Positions 45,574 through 53,702 of a stretch of DNA of 64,000 nucleotides are shown piece after piece. The stretch lies in NCBI RefSeq assembly GCF_030127145.1, contig NZ_CP126158.1, positions 2,046,001-2,110,000 of the forward strand. The letters are read 5' to 3'. The DNA is from Halobaculum halobium (GTDB lineage: Archaea > Halobacteriota > Halobacteria > Halobacteriales > Haloferacaceae). The notes under the pieces are model-generated. The model did no database searches. It was not told the DNA's origin and worked only from the letters and a program-made list of their open reading frames with translations. Position 1 is the stretch's first letter, and each line of letters starts with the position of its first letter. The translations under genes were made by a program, and so were the position numbers.

Positions 45574-46572
45574 ATGGCGAGCATCTACACCGACCTGCTC
45601 GGGTGGGTGGTGATCGCGACGTTCCTCGCCGGTGCGGGCGCCGAGTACGTCCGTCGCAACCGCGGCGGCGACACGGGCGCGCTCGCGACCCTCCGGCGTC
45701 GCCTCGATGCGTTCGACACGCCCCCCGAGCGGACGCTCGCAACCGCCGGCTGGGTGCTGTTCGCCGCCTTCTGGCTGGCGCTGTTCCCGCACTTCGCGTT
45801 CACGCAGAAGAGCTACGTCGAGGGCGTGCTCTCCCTGTTCGCCGTCCCCGCGAGTCTGTACGCCGGGTGGCTGCTGTGGAACGGTCGCGACTCGCTGCTT
45901 GTGCTCTCGCGGGCGGTCGCCGCGATGGGGATCGTCTACTTCCCGTTCGAGTCGATCGAGCCGCTCAAGCGCACCCTCATCCTCGTCGTCACCGGGCAAA
46001 CCGGCTGGGCGATGGCGCAGCTCGGCTACGAACCCACGCTGGTCGAGGGACCGATCCTCGGCTATCAGAACGCCTATCGGTTCGTCACCGCCGACGGCCA
46101 CGGTCTCCTGTTCGAGATCGTCCTCGCGTGCACCGGCTTGGGGAGCATGGCCATCTTCGCGGGACTCATCGCCGCGGTGCGTGCCCCCCTCGGTCGGAAG
46201 CTCCGCGCGTTAGCCGTCTCGATCCCGATCATTTGGGGGTTGAACATCGCCCGAACCACGTTCATCGGGATCACCTTCGGCAACCAGTACCTCCAACTGT
46301 TCGTCGACGAGGTGCTGTTCCTGTTCGGCTCCTCGGACCCGTACATGGTGTCGTTCTTCCTCTCGGACCGGGTCATCTCGCAGGTGCTCGCGGTCGTCGC
46401 GCTCGTGGGCGTCACCTACCTCGTCGTCCGCGAGCTGCCCGAGCTCGTCACCGTGATCGAGGACGTGCTGTACATGGTCACTAAAGAGGAGTACGACCTG
46501 CTGGAGTCGCTGGACCTCCCGCGGGAGCCGGTTCGGACCGACGGCGGGCGCAGTGACTCCGACGAACTGTAA
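45574..46572 (+). CDS. artA: Archaeosortase A
   Basis: 332 aa from the ATG at 45574 (MASIYTDLLGWVVIA). It has about eight membrane helices. Catalytic residues are Cys186 in VLACTGLGSMAIFAG, Arg227 in NIARTTFIG and Arg266 in LSDRVISQV. The spacing of 41 and 39 residues equals that of Haloferax volcanii ArtA (Cys173, Arg214, Arg253). ArtA recognises the PGF-CTERM tripartite C terminus and replaces it by an archaetidyl lipid anchor on the outer face. The C-terminal ~55 residues are soluble and acidic. It is adjacent to its main substrate, csg. Confidence 0.95.
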   Translation: MASIYTDLLGWVVIATFLAGAGAEYVRRNRGGDTGALATLRRRLDAFDTPPERTLATAGWVLFAAFWLALFPHFAFTQKSYVEGVLSLFAVPASLYAGWLLWNGRDSLLVLSRAVAAMGIVYFPFESIEPLKRTLILVVTGQTGWAMAQLGYEPTLVEGPILGYQNAYRFVTADGHGLLFEIVLACTGLGSMAIFAGLIAAVRAPLGRKLRALAVSIPIIWGLNIARTTFIGITFGNQYLQLFVDEVLFLFGSSDPYMVSFFLSDRVISQVLAVVALVGVTYLVVRELPELVTVIEDVLYMVTKEEYDLLESLDLPREPVRTDGGRSDSDEL

Positions 46573-46604
46573 CCTAAGCCACAACCTGCGGTGGCGACTC
46601 GCCT

Positions 46605-47417
46605 TCACTCCGACCCGGGCAACACGTCCCGCGGACACCCGGCCAACTCCGCGAGTGCCTCCGCCTCCAGGTGGTGCAACTCCCCCGGGATCACGAGCAT
46701 GTGTAGCGGGTCACCGAAGTCGCGCTCGCCCAGCGCCGCGAGCGTGTCGGCGGCGACGACCGGCTCGGGGCTCCCGGCTCGCGCGACTGCCACCCCGACG
46801 ACGTCCTCGTCCCAGTCGCGGGCCAGCGCGGCGGCGGCGTGGTCCGCGGTCATGTACTCGTCTGGCTCGCCCTCCGCGGGCCCGGCAGGGGAGGAGCCGG
46901 CGACCTTGATGTCCAGATACACCAGCGTGTGAAGCCCGCGCTCGCGGTTCGCCTCGATCCCGTCGATCACGCTCTTGGGGGTTCCGTCGGCGCCGTGAGC
47001 GTACTCGAACGGCAGGGTTACGGCCTTGCCGAAGCGGTAGTTCTGCAGCCCCGTCAGCGACGAGGCGGCCGACTGAGCGGTGATCCCGTGGATCACCCGG
47101 GTGTCGATGCCGCGTTCTGCCGCGCGGACACGGAGGTCGACGTGTGTCGTCGAGATCATCGTGTCTCCGGCGGTACAGAAGGCGACGTCCTCCTCGGCGG
47201 CCGCATCGAGGATCGGCGTCGGGTCCTGTTCGACGCCCGCGCGATCACGGACCTCGACGCCGATCCCGTGGTGGGCTTCGAGATCCTCAACGGTGGTACC
47301 CGCGAGCCGGCTGGTGTAGAACTCTGCAAACACGCGGTCGGCGGTTCGGAGCGCCTCCCGCCCCTCGACGGTGACGGAGCGCTCGTCCCACAGCCCCAGG
47401 CCGATGAAAGTGAGCAT
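46605..47417 (-). CDS. dphB: Diphthine synthase
   Basis: A 270-aa tetrapyrrole-methylase-fold enzyme. It starts MLTFIGLGLWDERSVTVEGR and has the SAM-binding VAFCTAGDTMISTTHVDLR and GLQNYRFGKAVTLPFE. DphB methylates 3-amino-3-carboxypropyl-histidine on translation factor aEF-2, the middle step of diphthamide synthesis. Length agrees with the archaeal norm of about 260. It is convergent with artA (32-bp gap). One long exposed insertion (SSPAGPAEGEPDEY) looks like a halophile-specific loop. Confidence 0.95.
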   Translation of the reverse strand: MLTFIGLGLWDERSVTVEGREALRTADRVFAEFYTSRLAGTTVEDLEAHHGIGVEVRDRAGVEQDPTPILDAAAEEDVAFCTAGDTMISTTHVDLRVRAAERGIDTRVIHGITAQSAASSLTGLQNYRFGKAVTLPFEYAHGADGTPKSVIDGIEANRERGLHTLVYLDIKVAGSSPAGPAEGEPDEYMTADHAAAALARDWDEDVVGVAVARAGSPEPVVAADTLAALGERDFGDPLHMLVIPGELHHLEAEALAELAGCPRDVLPGSE

Positions 47418-47692
47418 GCCCGGATCTGACGGGTCGAGGGCTTCGGGGTTTCGCTCCGCGACGACCGACTCCCAGAACGGTACTGCGTGGGGTCGATTCA
47501 GGCCGGTTTTCCGGGCACGTACTGGGTGACTAACGGTGACGGTACGCTCGTCAGTTCCAGAGTGTATTCGTTCGAACGGGAACGCCCGCAGGAGATATCA
47601 CCCACGTACTCGGGGTTCCTCTCCACCTAACAAGTGACACAGACCTGATCGGGTTCCTCCTAACAATACACAGGGACCGGATCACCTGTACC

Positions 47693-48967
47693 ATGGGTTC
47701 CCTCGACGACCTCACGGTGCTCGATCTCACACGCGTTCTTGGGGGGCCGTACTGTACGATGCTGCTCGCGGACATGGGGGCGGACGTGTTGAAAGTCGAG
47801 CCACCCGGCGGAGACTGGGTCCGCCGCACGCCGCCGTTCCTCGACAGCGAGGAAGAGCCGTACGGCGGCTACTTCCAGAGCGTCAACCGCGGGAAATCGA
47901 GCATCGAGCTCGATCTGACGGACTCCGACGACCGCGAAGACTTCCTCACGCTCGTCGACCGCGCGGACGTGCTCGTCGAGAACTACCGCGCGGGGACGAT
48001 GGAGGGGTTCGACCTCTCGTACGAGCGCCTCCACGAGCGCAACCCGGGGCTCGTGTACGCGGCCATCCGGGGGTTCGGCGACCCTCGAACCGGCTCGACC
48101 CCCGAACAGGCTCGCCCGGCGTACGACCTGATCGTACAGGCGATGGCCGGCGTGATGCAGATCAACGGCCAGTCCGACGACCCACCGACGAAAGTGGGCG
48201 TCGGTATCGGCGATCTGTTCACCGGTGTCCTCAGCGCCGTGGGAATCTTTGCGGCGATCCACCATCGGGATCGCACCGGCGAGGGACAGTTCGTCGACAC
48301 CTCGATGTACGACGCCATGCTGTCGATGTGCGAGCGCACCGTCTACCAGTACTCCTACACGGGCGAGGTTCCCGGCCGCGTCGGCAACGCCCATCCGGTT
48401 CTGTTTCCGTACGACGCCTTCGAGGCGCACGACGGACTCGTCGTCATCGCCGCAATCGGCCCGAGCCAATGGGACGCATTGTGTCGTGCTATCGACCGGC
48501 CGGACCTGACCGAGTACCGCGAGCAGTCGGTCCGACTCGCGAACCGCGAGCGGCTGCGCGCCGAGATCGCCGCGTGGACTCGCGAGCGGACCGTCGAGGA
48601 GGTTCTCGACGTGCTCGACACCGTCGTGCCGTGTGCCCCGGTGCAGGACGTGGCTGACGTGTTCGAGGGCGGAATCGCCGACCGCCGGGACATGCTCGTC
48701 GATCTCCCACATCCCGGGAGCGGCGAGCGCGCGACCGTCGCCGGCTCGCCGATCAAGATGACGGCGACCCCGGCGCACCCGCGGGGGCGCGCCCCACTGC
48801 TCGATGAACACCGGGAGGCGGTGGTAGCCAAAGAGCGTACGACTGTCGACGCGAATCCGGACACGCGCGCCGAATCCGACGGATCGGGCAACCCTGACGC
48901 TGGGGCCGCCTCCGCCGACGGGGAGTCCGCAATCACCGACGACACCGGATCGGGGAGCGTCACGTGA
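47693..48967 (+). CDS. CaiB/BaiF family CoA-transferase
   Basis: A 424-aa class III CoA-transferase. It has VLDLTRVLGGPYCTMLLADM and GADVLKVEPPGGDWVRRTPP at the N terminus, ENYRAGTMEGFDLSYERLHE, and FVDTSMYDAMLSMCERTVYQ, where the Asp is the catalytic residue. The family moves CoA between carboxylic acids (formyl/oxalate, carnitine, succinate) and the substrate cannot be told here. The C-terminal ~50 residues (after 375) are low-complexity acidic sequence. It overlaps the GNAT gene by 4 bp (GTGA), so the two are coupled. Confidence 0.88.
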   Translation: MGSLDDLTVLDLTRVLGGPYCTMLLADMGADVLKVEPPGGDWVRRTPPFLDSEEEPYGGYFQSVNRGKSSIELDLTDSDDREDFLTLVDRADVLVENYRAGTMEGFDLSYERLHERNPGLVYAAIRGFGDPRTGSTPEQARPAYDLIVQAMAGVMQINGQSDDPPTKVGVGIGDLFTGVLSAVGIFAAIHHRDRTGEGQFVDTSMYDAMLSMCERTVYQYSYTGEVPGRVGNAHPVLFPYDAFEAHDGLVVIAAIGPSQWDALCRAIDRPDLTEYREQSVRLANRERLRAEIAAWTRERTVEEVLDVLDTVVPCAPVQDVADVFEGGIADRRDMLVDLPHPGSGERATVAGSPIKMTATPAHPRGRAPLLDEHREAVVAKERTTVDANPDTRAESDGSGNPDAGAASADGESAITDDTGSGSVT

Positions 48968-50097
48968 CCCGCCCGGCTCGCCACGACTCCGACGGCTACA
49001 CCGTGCGGCTGTTCGAGCCAGGCGACCGCGACGACTATCTCGCGCTCCACCGTGCGGTGCTCGATGGCGGAAGCGAAGCGTGGTTCGACTGGAAGTACGT
49101 GGACGACCCCTACACGGACCACGTCACGGTCGTCGTCGCGACCGACGGGAACCGCATCGTCGGCACGAAGTCGGGGATGCCGTTCGAGGTCGGTTGGAAC
49201 GGCCGGCGGTTCCCGGCACTCCAGCCGGGTGACACGATGGTCCACCCCGACCACCGTCGCCGTGGCCTCTTCTCGCGGATGACCGAGTACATGAAGTCGA
49301 CGTACGCCGACGCTCCCCAGGCGCTGTTCTTCAACTACCCGAACCACGCGACCCTCCGCGGGAGTCGTAAACACGGCTGGCGCGAGGTCGGTCGTGTCAC
49401 GACCCGCTACCGGATCGCCGATCCGGCGGCGTTCGCCGGGGTGGACGCGGGCCGGCTCGACGGAGCCCTCTCGCGTACCGGGCGGACGGTCGCCGACGGA
49501 CTCCTCCGGCTCCCCCGTCTCGCGTCCCGGGGAGCGGAGGATCTGACTGTTCGCCGCCACCGCGACATCCCCGTCGACACGCTCGCATCGCTGTATCGGC
49601 GCTCGATCCCCGACGAGTTCCACGTCGTCCGCGATGAGGCGTATCTGGGCTGGCGATACGGGAACCCGCAGTGGGAGTATACCGCCTTCACCGTCGAGCG
49701 TGGCGGACGGACGGCGCTCGGAGCCGTCGTCGGCGCCGACGAGGCAGCCGACCCGGCGACCGCGTCCGTCGTCGACGTGCTCCCGTTGCGGGCCTCAGGG
49801 GACGACCGCGGCGACACGGACGGTTCCTCCGCTCGCGCGCGACTCGCGGCCGAGCGGGCGCTGCTCGATCGGATCGTCGCCGCCTACGACGTGGACGTGT
49901 TCTCAGCCGCCGAGGACTCGTTCGCGCGCTCCACGCTTCTGAGGCTCGGGTTCCTCCCGGATACGGCGCCGCCGCTGTCGTGGGTCTCCTCGCCGAGCAC
50001 GCTCGTGGCGTATCCGCTCGACGACGCGCTCGACACTCCCGACCTCTCGGCACTCGACGGCTGGACGCTCGGGCTGAGCGACCGCGACACCCGGTGA
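48964..50097 (+). CDS. GNAT family N-acetyltransferase
   Basis: A 377-aa protein starting at GTG. The N-terminal half is a GNAT domain with YTVRLFEPGDRDDYLALHRA, the acetyl-CoA site VHPDHRRRGLFSRMTEYMKS and LFFNYPNHATLRGSRKHGWR. The C-terminal half (from residue 160) is a second divergent GNAT-like domain ending with RSTLLRLGFLPDTAPP. This two-domain form matches haloarchaeal proteins near acyl-CoA genes. The substrate is unknown. It is coupled to the CoA-transferase by a GTGA overlap. Confidence 0.82.
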   Translation: MTRPARHDSDGYTVRLFEPGDRDDYLALHRAVLDGGSEAWFDWKYVDDPYTDHVTVVVATDGNRIVGTKSGMPFEVGWNGRRFPALQPGDTMVHPDHRRRGLFSRMTEYMKSTYADAPQALFFNYPNHATLRGSRKHGWREVGRVTTRYRIADPAAFAGVDAGRLDGALSRTGRTVADGLLRLPRLASRGAEDLTVRRHRDIPVDTLASLYRRSIPDEFHVVRDEAYLGWRYGNPQWEYTAFTVERGGRTALGAVVGADEAADPATASVVDVLPLRASGDDRGDTDGSSARARLAAERALLDRIVAAYDVDVFSAAEDSFARSTLLRLGFLPDTAPPLSWVSSPSTLVAYPLDDALDTPDLSALDGWTLGLSDRDTR

Positions 50098-50179
50098 CCG
50101 AGCGTCGACTCCGGTGCAGCAGTCCGTGCGGGACACGGCAGCGGGCACACCGATCCCGGAGTGACACGCCAGACTGCCG

Positions 50180-50189
50180 ACTTCGAAGT
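50180..50189. promoter_or_regulatory. ACTTCGAAGT palindrome downstream of hxlR
   Basis: The perfect 10-base palindrome ACTTCGAAGT (extended to 12 as GACTTCGAAGTC) lies between the convergent GNAT and hxlR genes. The same 10-mer is at 50691-50700 in the hxlR promoter. It may be a second binding site, or half of a terminator hairpin; it has no T run. Confidence 0.3.
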
Positions 50190-50214
50190 CCGGACCCTGC
50201 GACAGCGTTCGACG

Positions 50215-50622
50215 TCAGAGGTCGTGCTCGATCGCCCAGTGGTGGAGGTGCGCGAACACGGGGAACAGCGACTCGGCCTTCTCGGTCGGCGTGTACTCAA
50301 CGCGGGGCGGGACCTCGTCGTAGGCCTGACGGTCGAGCAACCCCGCGTCCGTCAGTTCTCGCAGTCGCGTCGACAACGTGTTCGGTGCGACGTCGAGCTC
50401 GGCCTCGAGGTCGCTGAACCGGAGCGACCCCTCGGCGAACGCGAACGCGCTCAGCACCGCCATCGTGTGGGTCTTCCCGAGGAGATCGAGGAGGTCCGCG
50501 ACCGTCCGACGGATGCGATCCTGCTCTTCGGCGTCGAACGATTCGCGGAGCGCGACGGCTTCCTCGCGGGACAGCCCCCCGCTCAGGTCGGGCACCTCCG
50601 GCGGGTCGCTCGGTTCGGTCAT
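50215..50622 (-). CDS. HxlR-family winged-helix regulator
   Basis: A 135-aa protein. After an acidic N-terminal ~45 residues it has DLLGKTHTMAVLSAFAFAEG, LRFSDLEAELDVAPNTLSTR, LRELTDAGLLDRQAYDEVPP and VEYTPTEKAESLFPVFAHLH, the complete HxlR/MarR-like winged helix. The usual N-terminal Cys of redox-sensing members is absent. It is divergent from two NAD(P)-binding proteins, with a clear inverted repeat in the shared promoter region, so it most likely represses them and itself. Confidence 0.9.
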   Translation of the reverse strand: MTEPSDPPEVPDLSGGLSREEAVALRESFDAEEQDRIRRTVADLLDLLGKTHTMAVLSAFAFAEGSLRFSDLEAELDVAPNTLSTRLRELTDAGLLDRQAYDEVPPRVEYTPTEKAESLFPVFAHLHHWAIEHDL

Positions 50623-50681
50623 GAACTCGGATAGCGACTTGTCGATTTGTATCTTTGGTTAAAATCGGACTAACGATCCAA

Positions 50682-50708
50682 TACTTCGAAACTTCGAAGT
50701 TGGAAGTA
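50682..50708. promoter_or_regulatory. Probable HxlR operator over the divergent promoter
   Basis: Nested inverted repeats: an outer TACTTC/GAAGTA pair (50682-50687 and 50703-50708) and an inner palindrome ACTTCGAAGT (50691-50700). The outer right half includes AGTATAA (50705-50711), the likely TATA box of the gene at 50736. Binding would block that promoter. Confidence 0.6.
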
Positions 50709-50735
50709 TAACCGCTCGGGGGACCTATGGCGTGC

Positions 50736-51389
50736 ATGCGAATCGCAGTATTCGGCGCGACCGGGCGAACCGGCCGCCCGCTCGTCGACCAGGCGCTCGA
50801 CCGCGGCCACGAGGTTGTCGCCTTCGTCCGGAACCCGACAGACCTCCCGTCGGCGCTCCGGGACGACGACCGGGTCAGCGTGATCGAGGGCGACGCCTAC
50901 GGCGGCGACGGCGTCGACCGCGCCATCGGCGGCGACGACCCGGTCGACGCCGTCGTCAGCGTCCTCGGACGGAGATCCGAGAGCCCCGACGACCTCCTGA
51001 CGGAGGCGGGGAGACACGTGCTCGCGGCGATGGATAGGCACGGGATCGAGCGGCTCGTGACGCTGGTCGGCGCGGGCGTCCGCGAGGAGAGCGAGTCGGT
51101 GAGCCTCGGCGGGAAGGTGATGGGGTCGCTGTTGAAGCTGCTGGCGCGATCGACGCTCGAGGACGCCGTCGACCACGTTGAGTCCGTCAGGGCCAGCGAC
51201 GCCCGGTGGACGGTCGTCCGCGGCCCGCGGCTCACCGATGGACCACACACGGGCGAGTTCCGCCACGGGACGGGTCTCGCGCTCGGCGTGCGCGCCGCCG
51301 CCGCGCGGGCGAACGTCGCCGAGTTCGTCCTCGACTGTCTCGAGGAGGACCTGTACGTCCACGAGATGCCCAAGGTCGCGGACGCATGA
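50736..51389 (+). CDS. NAD(P)-binding (atypical SDR, NmrA/BVR-B-like) protein
   Basis: 217 aa from the ATG at 50736 (MRIAVFGATGRTGRPLVDQA). An upstream Met three codons earlier is less likely. It has the Rossmann GATGRTGRP motif, VISVLGRR-type turn (AVVSVLGRRSESPDDLL), IERLVTLVGAGV and WTVVRGPRLTDGPHTGEF. These belong to the NAD(P)H-binding family of flavin-reductase/NmrA-like proteins, often redox or quinone sensors and reductases. It is divergent from hxlR and followed, 88 bp away, by a similar protein. Confidence 0.85.
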   Translation: MRIAVFGATGRTGRPLVDQALDRGHEVVAFVRNPTDLPSALRDDDRVSVIEGDAYGGDGVDRAIGGDDPVDAVVSVLGRRSESPDDLLTEAGRHVLAAMDRHGIERLVTLVGAGVREESESVSLGGKVMGSLLKLLARSTLEDAVDHVESVRASDARWTVVRGPRLTDGPHTGEFRHGTGLALGVRAAAARANVAEFVLDCLEEDLYVHEMPKVADA

Positions 51390-51477
51390 CCGATCTCGCA
51401 CACGCCGGTCCCGGGTCCTGCTCAGTCCCGAAGCGGGCCGGATCCGCGGTCGTGCCCGCCCCTCGGGGGGCCGACCG

Positions 51478-52344
51478 ATGACGGAGGCGATACTCGTCAC
51501 CGGGGCGACCGGGACCGTCGGCCGGCACGTTGTCGCCGCGCTCGCGGACCGCGACGTCGCCGGCAGGGCCGGAGTTCGCGATCCCGAAGCCGTCCCGAGG
51601 CAGATCGCGGACGCCGGCGAACCGGTCGAGTTCGACTTCACGAAGCCCGAGACGTGGGGCCCCGCGCTGGCGGACGTCGACGGCGTCTTTCTCGTCCGGC
51701 CGCCGATCGTGGACGGGTCCGCCGTCGGGTCGTTCGCCGAGGCCGCGGGCCGCGTCGGCGTCGACCGCGTCGCCTACCTCTCGACGCTCGGCGCGGAGAG
51801 GAACGTGCTCATCCCCCACCACCGGATCGAGAAGCGCGTCGCTGCGGCGGATGTCGACTACACGCTCTTACGGGCGTCGTTCTTCATGCAGAACCTGCTC
51901 GAGGTCCACCGTCCCGACATCGTCGAACGCGACGAGGTGTTCGTTCCGGCCGGGAGCGGGCGGACCAGCTTCGTGGACGCGCGCGATATCGGCGAGATCG
52001 CGGCGGTCGTGTTGACCGAGTCGGGCCACGCGAACCGGGCGTACGACCTCACGGGGCCCGCGGCGCTGGAGTACGGGGACGTCGCCGAGATCTTCGCGGA
52101 CGTTCTGGGGCGCCCGATCACGTATCCGGAGCCGTCGCTGCCGGCGTTCGCGAGACGGATGCGTCGGCGTGGAAAGCCGTGGGCGTTCATCGCGCTCATG
52201 TGCGGCATCTACACCGTCGCACGCCTCGGGCTGGCCGCCCGTGTTACCGAGGACGGCCGACGACTCCTCGGCCGACAGCCGCGGGACATGCGAACGTTCG
52301 TCGAGGACCACGCGGACCAGTTCCGGTCGGAAAACGTGGCCTGA
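51478..52344 (+). CDS. NmrA-like NAD(P)-binding protein
   Basis: 288 aa from the ATG at 51478 (MTEAILVTGATGTVGRHVVA); the longer frame comes from the gene upstream. It has GATGTVGRH, VDGVFLVRPPIVDGSAVGSF, DRVAYLSTLGAERN, YTLLRASFFMQNLLEVHRPD and SFVDARDIGEIAAVVLTESG, the NmrA/QOR2 sequence set. Such proteins act as NADPH-dependent quinone reductases or redox sensors. It very likely belongs to the regulon of the HxlR protein. Confidence 0.87.
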   Translation: MTEAILVTGATGTVGRHVVAALADRDVAGRAGVRDPEAVPRQIADAGEPVEFDFTKPETWGPALADVDGVFLVRPPIVDGSAVGSFAEAAGRVGVDRVAYLSTLGAERNVLIPHHRIEKRVAAADVDYTLLRASFFMQNLLEVHRPDIVERDEVFVPAGSGRTSFVDARDIGEIAAVVLTESGHANRAYDLTGPAALEYGDVAEIFADVLGRPITYPEPSLPAFARRMRRRGKPWAFIALMCGIYTVARLGLAARVTEDGRRLLGRQPRDMRTFVEDHADQFRSENVA

Positions 52345-52511
52345 TCTGTTCGACAGTCGTGGCTCTGGGTGGGTGTGCTGTGGGTGCTGTCGGGTCTGTC
52401 GGAATCGGCGGTGCCGTGGAACAGGACGGATTCGATACCGAAACCCTCAATGCTAGTATGACACCTGCTACTGGTCGATCCTACTCCTTCGCGATTGAAC
52501 GCAAAACGAAA

Positions 52512-52583
52512 GCCGGTGGAGGGATTTGAACCCTCGGCCTATTCCTTACGAAGGAATCGCTCTGCCAGCTGAGCTACACCGGC
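52512..52583 (-). tRNA. tRNA-Thr (anticodon CGU)
   Basis: A complete 72-base cloverleaf: acceptor GCCGGTG/CACCGGC, D stem GCTC/GAGC, anticodon stem ATTCC/GGAAT with loop TTCGTAA (anticodon CGT), variable loop of five bases and T arm GAGGG-TTCAAAT-CCCTC. There is no intron and no encoded CCA. A TATA-like CTTATTC on the minus strand about 25-30 bases upstream is the probable promoter. Confidence 0.95.
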
Positions 52584-52768
52584 GCGTGCAATCAGTCGTA
52601 CTGCCATGATGGGAATAAGGGTTGCGAATGTGCGTCGCCGTGTCCCGGACTCGCACGTTTACTCAGAAGGAAGATCGAACGTTCCTGAGGTGACCGACAG
52701 TGATGATCTCCAGCAGGCCTGATCGGGGGACGTGTTCATCGTACCCGGTCCGGGCCTCTACAGATAAG

Positions 52769-52810
52769 CAAGGCGAGTGCCTCGGGGCTTGACCCCGAGG
52801 CTGTTCACCC
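52769..52810 (+). repeat. Solo IS200/IS605-type right-end hairpin, copy 2
   Basis: GCCTCGGGG-CTTGA-CCCCGAGGC at 52779-52801 preceded by AAGGCGAGT and followed by TGTTCACCCC. Core and flanks (TCTACAG...GAGT and GTTCACCCC) agree with the copy at 19071-19113, and identity ends exactly after CACCCC in both, which marks the element boundary. No transposase is nearby. The remaining 52584-52949 interval holds no gene. Confidence 0.65.
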
Positions 52811-52949
52811 CGATCACTTGGTCAGGCGTTGAGAATAGTTGTCTCGATGCGTATCGTTCCCGAACTGCTCGGTCGAGACTATATTTCATCAATCACATGG
52901 ATTTCACTGATAACGCTCTTCACAGTTGAACCCATACTCTCGTTCAGCA

Positions 52950-53321
52950 ATGTCTATCGACCGAGACACCTTCGAGAACACGAGCGAGGAAGAGCTCGCC
53001 GACCTTTCGGTCCCGGAGCAGGTCCTCGGGTTTCTCGCCGCCAACGACGAACGGGCATTCAAGGCCCGTGAAATCGCCACCCAGATCGGTGTCGACGAGG
53101 GGGCAGTCAGCACCGCGCTCTCGCGGCTGAAGGATCGGGACGTAGTTGAACACAAAGCGACGTACTGGGCGGTAACTGACGACACTGGGCGACTCGAACG
53201 ATACAGTGGCTACGAGCGAGCGACTGCCCTGTTCAACGATCAGCTCGGTGCAGAAGAGAAGGAATCCTGGCGCGAACACGCCCCCAGCGAGCCCCATCCG
53301 AGTGTGGAGAACGAACGGTGA
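52950..53321 (+). CDS. MarR-like HTH protein, probable antitoxin partner
   Basis: 123 aa from the ATG at 52950 (MSIDRDTFENTSEEELADLS). The centre has EQVLGFLAANDERAFKAREI, ATQIGVDEGAVSTALSRLKD and RDVVEHKATYWAVTDD, a MarR-type winged helix. The acidic C-terminal tail (EKESWREHAP...) may wrap the toxin. Its stop overlaps the start of the MazF/PemK gene (GTGA), the standard arrangement of this haloarchaeal toxin-antitoxin pair. It probably neutralises the toxin and represses the operon. Confidence 0.8.
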   Translation: MSIDRDTFENTSEEELADLSVPEQVLGFLAANDERAFKAREIATQIGVDEGAVSTALSRLKDRDVVEHKATYWAVTDDTGRLERYSGYERATALFNDQLGAEEKESWREHAPSEPHPSVENER

Positions 53322-53671
53322 CGGGCGAGGGATCGCTGCCGATCTTCGAGCGAGGAGATGTCATCTACGGCGACGACCCGTTCAAAGGAGAGGCGGATGC
53401 CCGACCGTGGCTCGTTCTCTCGAACCACGAGGGACGGCCGTTCCATGGCGATCAGTACATCGCGCTGACGTTGACGTCGAAATCTTGGATGGACGGCCTC
53501 ATCGATATCCCTGCGGAGAGTTGGCTTCGTGGCGGAACTCCTGAGAAGAGTGGAATCGTTCCGTGGGCTGTTCAATCGGTCGACAACGAGGACATCGATT
53601 TCTGGCAGGGCCGGCTCGAGAGCGACCTTGTCGATGAGGCGGTGGCTGCGCTTGTCGACGAACTTCGATAA
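53318..53671 (+). CDS. PemK/MazF-family toxin (endoribonuclease)
   Basis: A 117-aa protein starting at GTG. It has FERGDVIYGDDPFKG, ARPWLVLSNHEGRPFHGDQY, IALTLTSKSWMDGLIDIPAE, and SGIVPWAVQSVDNEDIDFWQ. GDVI followed by RPWLVLSN and a later P/W-x-V pattern is the beta-barrel of the MazF/PemK/Kid family, mRNA interferases that cleave RNA at short motifs. It is coupled with the HTH gene upstream. It is convergent with trm5 (32-bp gap). Confidence 0.85.
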   Translation: MTGEGSLPIFERGDVIYGDDPFKGEADARPWLVLSNHEGRPFHGDQYIALTLTSKSWMDGLIDIPAESWLRGGTPEKSGIVPWAVQSVDNEDIDFWQGRLESDLVDEAVAALVDELR

Positions 53672-53702
53672 CAGACCACTCTCGTTTCAGCTTCCCTACT
53701 CC

